The notes beneath the pieces were generated by a model that saw nothing but the letters and a program-made list of their open reading frames with translations, was not told where the DNA came from and ran no database searches. Shown here one piece after another: positions 7,834 through 13,576 of a stretch of DNA of 17,684 nt. The stretch lies in contig CAZIPL010000028.1 in the NCBI GenBank assembly GCA_964541255.1, positions 1 through 17,684 on the forward strand, written 5' to 3'. Every line of letters starts with the position of its first letter. Positions within the stretch are counted from its first letter, which is position 1. Position numbers and translations under genes: made by a program. Source of the stretch: CAYOSU01 sp964541255. GTDB lineage: Bacteria > Bacillota > Clostridia > Christensenellales > CAMQZB01.

Positions 7834-9054
7834 TCAGTTTTTGCCGATTAGTTCTTTCGTTTCTCTTGCAATCGCAAGTTCTTCGTTTGTAGGAACGACC
7901 AAAACGGTAACTTTTGCGTTTTCGGGAGAAATTACGGAAATTCCGTGAGCGTAAACCTTTCCGTCGCGATACTTGTTATTAAGCTCGTCGTCGACCTCTA
8001 TTCCCATAAATCCGAGACCGTCGGTTGCGTTCTTTCTTACGATATACGTGTTTTCGCCTACGCCGCCCGTAAATACAAGAACGTCGATTCCGCCCATAGC
8101 GGCAGCATAAGAAGCGATATATTTCTTAACTCTGTAGCTGAACATATTGAGCGCGAGAGTTGCTCTTTCGTTTCCTTTTTCGCTTTCAGCACAAAGATCT
8201 CTAAAGTCAGAGGAAACTCCCGATACTCCGAGCATACCAGACTTTTTGTTGAGATAGTTGAGCATTTCGGAAATATTCATTCCGGTCTTATTCATAATAA
8301 ACTCAAGGCACGCAGGATCCAAATCGCCCGATCTCGTTCCCATAGGAACACCCTCCAAAGGCGTTAAACCCATAGAAGTATCGATAGAATGATCGCCGTT
8401 TACCGCAGCGAGCGAAGAACCGTTTCCTAAGTGAGCAGTAACGATTTTGAGCTCTTCGGGCTTCTTGCCGAGGAATTTTGCAGCCTCTTCGGAAACAAAC
8501 TTATGGCTCGTTCCGTGGAAACCGTATTTCTTAACTTTCCAATCGGTATATGCTTCATAAGGAAGTCCGTATAATGCGGCGTAATCGGGCATATGAGAGT
8601 GGAACGTAGTATCGAATACCAAAACATTGGGGATGCCGGGCATAATCTTTCTGCAAGCCTTGATTCCCGCGATATTAGCAGGCATATGCAAAGGTCCGAG
8701 CTCAACGTTGCCCTCACACTTTCTAATAACTTCGTCGTCGGCAATAACGCTTCTGTCAAAGTCCATACCAGAGTGAAGTACTCTGTGACCTACCGCATTG
8801 ATTTCGCTCATATCGGAAATAACGCCGTACTCTTTATCCGTGAGAATATTAAGAACAAGGTCAATAGCTTTATCGTGATTTTCCATATCGGGGTTGAAAT
8901 AGAATTCCTTACCGTCTCTTCCCTTTCCTTTTAATACAGACCCCTCGATACCGATTCTTTCGCAAAGGCCTTTTGCAAGGACCTTTTCGTTATCCATATC
9001 GATAAGCTGATACTTCAACGACGAACTGCCTGAATTGATAACCAAAATTTTCAT
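7834..9054 (-). CDS. ackA: Acetate kinase
   Basis: Makes ATP and acetate from acetyl phosphate and ADP (reversible), the last step of the Pta-AckA fermentation route in the cytoplasm. The 406 residues are complete. Signature 1 VINSGSSSLKYQ (5-16) includes Asn7; Arg91 is in GHRVLHSG; Asp148 in FDTTFH; signature 2 KKYGFHGTSHKF includes His180; Arg241 is in GTRSGDLDP; FTGGVGENTYIVR and TNEELAIARET close the nucleotide site. All catalytic residues known from the family are present. ATG at 9054 has GGAG 7 bases upstream. pta, often beside ackA, is absent. The gene is divergent from tmcAL, which uses acetate, and their promoters overlap. No terminator follows it, so it may read into rpmF. Confidence 0.98.
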   Translation of the reverse strand: MKILVINSGSSSLKYQLIDMDNEKVLAKGLCERIGIEGSVLKGKGRDGKEFYFNPDMENHDKAIDLVLNILTDKEYGVISDMSEINAVGHRVLHSGMDFDRSVIADDEVIRKCEGNVELGPLHMPANIAGIKACRKIMPGIPNVLVFDTTFHSHMPDYAALYGLPYEAYTDWKVKKYGFHGTSHKFVSEEAAKFLGKKPEELKIVTAHLGNGSSLAAVNGDHSIDTSMGLTPLEGVPMGTRSGDLDPACLEFIMNKTGMNISEMLNYLNKKSGMLGVSGVSSDFRDLCAESEKGNERATLALNMFSYRVKKYIASYAAAMGGIDVLVFTGGVGENTYIVRKNATDGLGFMGIEVDDELNNKYRDGKVYAHGISVISPENAKVTVLVVPTNEELAIARETKELIGKN

Positions 9055-9082
9055 TTTTTCGCTCCAAACGTTTATTTATAAG

Positions 9083-9111
9083 TTGCAAATTTAATCATTA
9101 TGCTATATCAT
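9083..9111 (+). promoter_or_regulatory. Candidate promoter for tmcAL, overlapping the ackA promoter
   Basis: TTGCAA (9083-9088), a 17-base spacer and TATCAT (9106-9111). The start would be near 9118, about 29 bases before the tmcAL ATG. Its -10 box shares bases 9110-9111 with the -10 box of the ackA promoter on the other strand. Confidence 0.5.
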
Positions 9112-9138
9112 TTTAATATAAATATTTTTTTTTGTAAA
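9110..9138 (-). promoter_or_regulatory. Sigma-A-type promoter for ackA
   Basis: Minus strand TTTACA (9138-9133), a 17-base spacer and TAAAAT (9115-9110), each one base off consensus. The start would be near 9103, with a leader of about 49 bases. The -35 box lies on the tmcAL ribosome-site region. Confidence 0.6.
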
Positions 9139-9146
9139 GGTGTTTT

Positions 9147-10289
9147 ATGGGTTTTACCGCAATTATTTGTGAATTTAATCCTCTTCATAACGGACACAAG
9201 GCACTTTTAGAGTACGCCAAAACAAATTACGACGACCCCGTCGTATGTCTTATGAGCGGCAATTTCGTGCAACGCGGCGAAGCGGCTATTTTGAATAAGT
9301 ACGAAAGAGCCGTTTTGGCAATAAAAGAAGGTTCCGATCTCGTTCTCGAACTTCCGCCGTTTTTCGCCATATCTAACGCCGAAACCTTTGCAAACGGAGC
9401 AATTTCAATACTAAATAAATTAAACGTGGAAAGAGTGATTTTCGGCTCTGAATGCGGCGATATAACACTTCTTGAAAAGCTTGCGGATATTTCTTTATGC
9501 GAACCTGAAAAACTTAAAGAAAGGATTTCGTATCACCTAAATAACGGGCTTCTTTTTGCAACGGCGCGAAGCAATGCCATTAAGGAGGTTTTCGGGAAAG
9601 AGCTTTATGAGGCGTCACTCACTCCGAACAATATTTTGGGAATCGAATATATAAAAGCAATCAAAAAACTTAATTCCAACATCAAGCCCATAACAATAAA
9701 ACGACTTTCCGACGAACAAAAATATATTTCGTCGTCAATAATTCGAAATTCTCCTATAGACGAAAAACTCGAAAAATATATACCAAAAAGCTCTTTAGAA
9801 CTTTTAAAAAACAGAATCGACACTAAAGCAGCTAACGAAATATTATTTACTCTGTTAAAATATAAACGAAGCTCGCTTGACAGCAAAATACTAAAAAACA
9901 TAGCGGAAGTCACGGAAGGACTTGAAAATCGAATTTTGAAAGCAATTAAAGTTGCTTCTTCTTACGATGATTTATGCGAAAAAATCAAATCAAAACGCTA
10001 TACAATGGCTAAAATAAAGAGAATTCTATTGTCCGTACTACTTGACTTTGACAATAATCTATCAAAAGACGGAATAAACGAATTATCTTACGCCAACGCA
10101 TTAGCGGTTAGTTACGGATCGGAAAAGCTGCTAAAAGGCAACACCGATTTTATCATCGCAAAAAGCGAGCGCGACATTCCCATCAAAGATAAATTTTTTG
10201 AATACGAAAATAAAGCAGATATGTTATATGCAACAATAACAAACTCGCCGCTAAAAAAAGATGTAACAAGCGTCAGAATCGTAAAATAA
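9147..10289 (+). CDS. tmcAL: tRNA-Met cytidine acetate ligase TmcAL (YlbM)
   Basis: TmcAL activates acetate with ATP to acetyl-AMP and acetylates the wobble cytidine (C34) of elongator tRNA-Met. The 380 residues fit the family. The nucleotidyltransferase motif HNGH is at 14-17 within CEFNPLHNGHK. SGNFVQRGEAAILNKYERA (37-55), LVLELPPFF, IFGSECGD, TPNNILGIEYIKA (159-171) and ISSSIIR (194-200) follow. The C-terminal half is basic and suits tRNA binding. ATG at 9147 has AAAGGTG 4 bases upstream. The gene belongs to the Bacillus ylbM neighbourhood, and here ylbJ, coaD and rsmD are still close. It is divergent from acetate kinase, whose product is its substrate. Confidence 0.95.
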   Translation: MGFTAIICEFNPLHNGHKALLEYAKTNYDDPVVCLMSGNFVQRGEAAILNKYERAVLAIKEGSDLVLELPPFFAISNAETFANGAISILNKLNVERVIFGSECGDITLLEKLADISLCEPEKLKERISYHLNNGLLFATARSNAIKEVFGKELYEASLTPNNILGIEYIKAIKKLNSNIKPITIKRLSDEQKYISSSIIRNSPIDEKLEKYIPKSSLELLKNRIDTKAANEILFTLLKYKRSSLDSKILKNIAEVTEGLENRILKAIKVASSYDDLCEKIKSKRYTMAKIKRILLSVLLDFDNNLSKDGINELSYANALAVSYGSEKLLKGNTDFIIAKSERDIPIKDKFFEYENKADMLYATITNSPLKKDVTSVRIVK

Positions 10290-10429
10290 AAACATATTTT
10301 TACTCAAAGATTCACTTATTTAAATCTCAACCATTTTACTCAATTTAGGTTTTTTGATAGATAATTTCACAAAAAAAACTTATTAATTGTCTTTATTCAG
10401 ATGCATTAAGCCTAATAAATCCAAATAAC

Positions 10430-10469
10430 ATCAAAGAATACTTATGTATTTTTAAGCATAATCTTTGAT
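10430..10469 (+). promoter_or_regulatory. Inverted repeat and -10-like box directly before ylbJ
   Basis: ATCAAAGA (10430-10437) and TCTTTGAT (10462-10469) form an 8-bp inverted repeat that ends on the base before the ylbJ ATG. Within it, CATAAT (10457-10462) sits 7 bases before that ATG, where a -10 box would place transcription at the A of ATG. No good sigma-A -35 is present. GAATA lies 16 bases before the -10, loosely like sporulation sigma-factor boxes, which I cannot establish. The rest of the gap after tmcAL (10290-10429) is AT-rich with no clear terminator or gene. Confidence 0.3.
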
Positions 10470-11435
10470 ATGAAAAGGATTAAATCTCTATCGCATATTA
10501 TTGCGATTACAGCTCTTATCGCGTTGTTATTGTTTTACCCCTCATTATCCGCAAAGCTTGCGATTGAGGGGTTTTCTGTTTGGTTTTTATACGTTTTACC
10601 CTCTCTATTCCCTTTCTTTTTCATATGCGGCATATTGAATAACCTAAATCTTGCTTACGTAATAAGCAAAAAACTGGGAACCGTTACCGAAAAGGTTTTT
10701 CACATCTCCGGGATTAGTTGTTATTCCGCGATATTAAGTTATATCTCTGGCTATCCGATAGGCGCAAAAACAACGGAGAATCTCTACATATCAAATTATA
10801 TTGAAAAAGACGAAGCGTTATGCTGCTCGCTTTTATCTTCAACCTCCGGACTTACCTTTATAATAGGGACTGCCGGCGGTATTATTTTGAGCGTACCGTT
10901 ATACGGAGTTTTAATATACATATCTCACATTATCGGAGCAATGATAACGGCATTTGTTTTTAGGCCTAAAAAAATCAAAAATACGATTTCTTATAATAAC
11001 GCAATTAAAAACCTCGATAAAACGCTTTACGATCTTATGTTCGATTCGATAATCGCAATACTTATCGTCGGCGGATATATTTCGCTATTTTATGTTTTTT
11101 ACGGAGTTATCGCAAATACGGGACTTCTTTCTTTAATATCAAAACCGCTCGATAAAATGTTTTCTTGTTTCGGGAACAACTTAGGAGAAGATTTTATATC
11201 GGGAATTTTCGAATGTACTCAAGGAATAAAAAGACTTTCTGCAAAAATCGAAAACAAAAAGATCGCTTCGATATTTTCTTGTGCGTTAATTTCATTTGGC
11301 GGAATATCAATCAATATGCAAAATCTGTCTTTTTTGGCAAAAACAGACATAAAGAAAACGACCTATCTTTTCGGAAAGGTCGTTCATACAATTATTTCAA
11401 CAGCAATTTTAAGCTTGGTTTTTTATATCTTTTAA
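10470..11435 (+). CDS. ylbJ: YlbJ-like integral membrane protein (nucleoside-recognition/Gate superfamily)
   Basis: Polytopic membrane protein related to YlbJ, which in Bacillus is made in the mother cell and needed for normal spore cortex; the transported molecule is not established. The 321 residues include an N-terminal segment about 9-24, a second at 34-56, and segments near 82-95, 128-163, 192-216, 264-284 and 300-321. Family motifs are FLYVLPSLFPFFFICGIL (39-56) and ISGYPIGAKTTENLY (92-106). It is shorter than Bacillus YlbJ (about 400). The ATG has no ribosome site, so the mRNA may be leaderless or the gene weakly translated. Its last 27 bases overlap the end of coaD on the other strand. 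Its presence hints at, but does not prove, a spore-forming ancestry. Confidence 0.8.
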   Translation: MKRIKSLSHIIAITALIALLLFYPSLSAKLAIEGFSVWFLYVLPSLFPFFFICGILNNLNLAYVISKKLGTVTEKVFHISGISCYSAILSYISGYPIGAKTTENLYISNYIEKDEALCCSLLSSTSGLTFIIGTAGGIILSVPLYGVLIYISHIIGAMITAFVFRPKKIKNTISYNNAIKNLDKTLYDLMFDSIIAILIVGGYISLFYVFYGVIANTGLLSLISKPLDKMFSCFGNNLGEDFISGIFECTQGIKRLSAKIENKKIASIFSCALISFGGISINMQNLSFLAKTDIKKTTYLFGKVVHTIISTAILSLVFYIF

Positions 11436-11891
11436 GTATTTATTTACGTTTTCGGGAACAAAATCGGAAAGGTCTTTACCGAAAGAATATAACTCTTTGA
11501 CAACGGACGAGCTTATATGCTTGACGGACAAATCAGAGGTCAAATATACGATTTCTATCATGTTACACAATGCTTTATTGACATCGGCTATCTCTTTTTC
11601 GTAAGTAAAATCTTTTTCGTTTCTAACCCCTCTCAACAGAGTATAAACGTCAAGCTTTTCGCACAATTCGACGGTAAGCCCCGAATATCCGACAACTTCA
11701 ACACGGGGATTTCCTATAAAGCATTCTTTAATAAGTTCGATTCTCTTATTCGTATCAATAAGCGGTACTTTTTTTTCATTTATTCCGACAGCAACATATA
11801 CCTTATCGAACAACTTCAAACCGCGGTTTATTATATCGATATGACCTAATGTTATCGGATCGAAGCTTCCGGCAAAAATACAAGAACTCAC
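11409..11891 (-). CDS. coaD: Phosphopantetheine adenylyltransferase (PPAT)
   Basis: Transfers AMP from ATP to 4'-phosphopantetheine, giving dephospho-CoA, the next-to-last step of coenzyme A synthesis. The 160 residues match the family. The nucleotidyltransferase motif TLGH (14-17) lies in FAGSFDPITLGH; LLRGVRNEKDFTYE and the C-terminal ISSSVVKEL are also typical. The start is a GTG at 11891 that overlaps the rsmD stop by 4 bases (GTGA). A perfect AAGGAGGT (11898-11905) lies 6 bases upstream, inside the rsmD coding end. The rsmD-coaD pair is conserved in many bacteria. The C-terminal 27 bases overlap the convergent ylbJ gene, and no terminator is visible there. Confidence 0.97.
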   Translation of the reverse strand: MSSCIFAGSFDPITLGHIDIINRGLKLFDKVYVAVGINEKKVPLIDTNKRIELIKECFIGNPRVEVVGYSGLTVELCEKLDVYTLLRGVRNEKDFTYEKEIADVNKALCNMIEIVYLTSDLSVKHISSSVVKELYSFGKDLSDFVPENVNKYLKDIKNQA

Positions 11892-12448
11892 AGCGTTACC
11901 TCCTTAGAATCTTTATAGAAAATAAAGCTGTTTAATCCGTATCTTCTTTCATCAAATCTAACCAATCCGTCAAAATCGACTCTGAGTTTTTCAGAAGATG
12001 CTTTTTCAAGAACAATAACGCCGTCCTCTTTAAGAATACCCTTTTTCATAATGATCTCGATAGCTTCTTCACCGTATTTGGTGTTATAAGGCGGATCGAG
12101 GAAAATAATATCGAAAGCTCTTTTTGAAGCTCCGAGAATGTTCAATGCATAAAGACACGGCATACAAGACACTTCGCACGAAAGCCCGACATGTTCGCAA
12201 TTCTTATTGATAAGAGCCACGCTTTCTTTCGACATATCAAACATAACGACGTTTTCCGCTCCGCGTGAAGCCGCCTCTATTCCGACCGCACCGGTACCTG
12301 CGAAAAGATCAAGAAAATCAGCACCGACGATTTTATCTCGCAAAATATCAAAAAGAGCCTCACGAGCCTTTTCGCCGGTAGGTCTTATATCATAGCCTTT
12401 GAATTCGTATAGTTTTCTTCCTTTGAATTTCCCGGAAATAATTCTCAT
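11888..12448 (-). CDS. rsmD: 16S rRNA (guanine966-N2)-methyltransferase RsmD
   Basis: SAM-dependent methyltransferase acting on G966 of 16S rRNA during 30S assembly. The 186 residues show the family start MRIISGKFKGRKL, RPTGEKAREALFDIL, the SAM-binding motif FLDLFAGTGAVGIEA (45-59) and the catalytic DPPY (117-120). The ATG at 12448 has AGAGGT 5 bases upstream. coaD follows with a 4-base overlap. Upstream, 12449-12516 is AT-rich; a TACAAT box near 12480 is visible but without a convincing -35, so I do not call a promoter. Confidence 0.95.
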   Translation of the reverse strand: MRIISGKFKGRKLYEFKGYDIRPTGEKAREALFDILRDKIVGADFLDLFAGTGAVGIEAASRGAENVVMFDMSKESVALINKNCEHVGLSCEVSCMPCLYALNILGASKRAFDIIFLDPPYNTKYGEEAIEIIMKKGILKEDGVIVLEKASSEKLRVDFDGLVRFDERRYGLNSFIFYKDSKEVTL

Positions 12449-12516
12449 TTTTTACCTCTGTAATATTTTTCTATTGTTTCAATCTTATTGTAGAGACATA
12501 AACATAAAATTGCGTT

Positions 12517-12550
12517 ATTATTCGTAAAACAAATAGCTTTTACGAATAAT
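12517..12550. repeat. Perfect 13-bp inverted repeat covering the alanine-racemase stop codon
   Basis: ATTATTCGTAAAA (12517-12529) and TTTTACGAATAAT (12538-12550) with an 8-base spacer. The right arm encodes the last residues and stop of the alanine-racemase-like gene. It is probably a transcript-end hairpin for that gene, although the minus-strand side lacks a clean T-tract. Confidence 0.6.
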
Positions 12551-13538
12551 TATATGTTTTTAGCGATGTCAACAATTCATGTGGACAGGTTTTGATATTC
12601 TTTGCATAATCACAAAGCCTAATACCGTCAACATCTGAAGTTATTACAACTACGTCGTTTTCTTTGACATTATCGTCAACCAGAACGAACATCACATCCA
12701 TAGCTACACTTATTATAGGATAAAAACGATTATTTATCAAGACTTTTTGACCATCAATTTTTTTGATCGCCATATTATTGTATCCGAAATTTACTATCGC
12801 AACATAGCAATCATTTTCCGCTATAAATGTTTTATCGTATCCGACAGTCTCACCCTCTTTGATTCGCCTAACGCATACAACAGAAGCCGACAATTCTAAT
12901 ACTTGTTTATTTGTGTTCCCGCAACCCAAAACGTCAATACCGCTTCTCACGAAGTCAAAACGCAAATAATCCGTTTTATTAAGAGTATGCTTATACGTTA
13001 TATGTTTCTTTTTTTTCGATATTTCAGTATTGGCAATTAAATCGAAAAAACGCGATATTTGTTTTTGGCAATCGTCATAGTCACTTGAATATAGGTGTGT
13101 ATATACTCCGTCGATTTCAATGTTATATAAACTTGTTTTATCGATAAGACTTTTTAATTCTTCCCATCTATCGACACCGAAACGATTCATTCCCGTATTG
13201 ATTTTTATGTGAACTTTAACATTTGCCGTATTAGATATAAACTCCAAATCGGAAGATTTTTCAACCGTATAGATAAACCTCGAATTATTGTTAATATCCT
13301 CGACACGAGTTTTTGGCGGCATTAAAATCAAAATATCTTTTTGAGTACAAAGGGATAAAAGCTTCGCTTCATAGATATTTTTTACCGCATAAAGCTCAAC
13401 ATAATCATCAATATGCGGCACGATATTCTCTATACCGAGACCGTAACAATTGTTTTTAGCGACGTATATAACGCCCTTTCCCGTTGATTTCGAAATGCTT
13501 TTGACGTTTTCTATTAACTTTTCGTTATTTATAAAAAT
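12540..13538 (-). CDS. Alanine-racemase-like PLP enzyme with a probable ATT start
   Basis: Fold type III PLP enzyme resembling alanine racemase (L-Ala to D-Ala for peptidoglycan). Read from ATT at 13538 it has 332 residues. VAKNNCYGLG (26-35) holds the PLP lysine K28 and Tyr32. NTGMNRFGV gives Arg119, THL His148, FVRSG Arg198, GETVGYDKTF the probable catalytic Tyr234, FGYNN Tyr253 and VAMD Met280. Typical GYADG is GYNNM and the late IPYE region is CPHE, so it is a diverged member; another amino-acid racemase is possible. No ATG, GTG or TTG lies between the upstream in-frame stop (13584-13586) and GTG 13421, which falls after the lysine motif. ATT 13538 sits 8 bases after GGAGG (13547-13551) and is my choice. 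It follows the hydratase gene by 38 bases. Confidence 0.72.
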   Translation of the reverse strand: MFINNEKLIENVKSISKSTGKGVIYVAKNNCYGLGIENIVPHIDDYVELYAVKNIYEAKLLSLCTQKDILILMPPKTRVEDINNNSRFIYTVEKSSDLEFISNTANVKVHIKINTGMNRFGVDRWEELKSLIDKTSLYNIEIDGVYTHLYSSDYDDCQKQISRFFDLIANTEISKKKKHITYKHTLNKTDYLRFDFVRSGIDVLGCGNTNKQVLELSASVVCVRRIKEGETVGYDKTFIAENDCYVAIVNFGYNNMAIKKIDGQKVLINNRFYPIISVAMDVMFVLVDDNVKENDVVVITSDVDGIRLCDYAKNIKTCPHELLTSLKTYNYS

Positions 13539-13571
13539 ATATAGTACCTCCGATACGGAAATACTATATAT
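13533..13571 (-). promoter_or_regulatory. Hairpin with T-tract that buries the ribosome site of the racemase gene
   Basis: On the minus strand ATATATAGTA (13571-13562) pairs with TACTATATAT (13546-13537). Inside, TT pairs with GG by G-U, then TCCG pairs with CGGA around a TAT loop: 16 continuous pairs, followed by TTTT. The GGAGG ribosome site and the first two bases of the ATT start are in the 3' arm. It may be a terminator after the hydratase gene, a translation switch, or both. Confidence 0.6.
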
Positions 13572-13576
13572 TATGA

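Noticed and set aside
8427..8934. Open frames of about 110 codons inside ackA on both strands
   Set aside because: They overlap a full and well-conserved acetate kinase and show no ribosome site.
10280..10310. AT-only hairpin after tmcAL as a terminator
   Set aside because: The pairing GTAAAATA/TATTTTTAC is imperfect, has almost no GC and would be unstable.
10297..10343. Direct repeat TTTTACTCAA twice in the tmcAL-ylbJ gap
   Set aside because: Two copies of 10 bases in very AT-rich DNA can be chance, and no promoter or gene is tied to them.
12449..12516. Promoter for rsmD-coaD using TACAAT
   Set aside because: No acceptable -35 box lies at 16-18 bases spacing, so I left it out of the features.
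13419..13421. GTG 13421 as the start of the racemase-like protein
   Set aside because: It would remove the PLP lysine and the first strand of the barrel, and no ribosome site lies before it.
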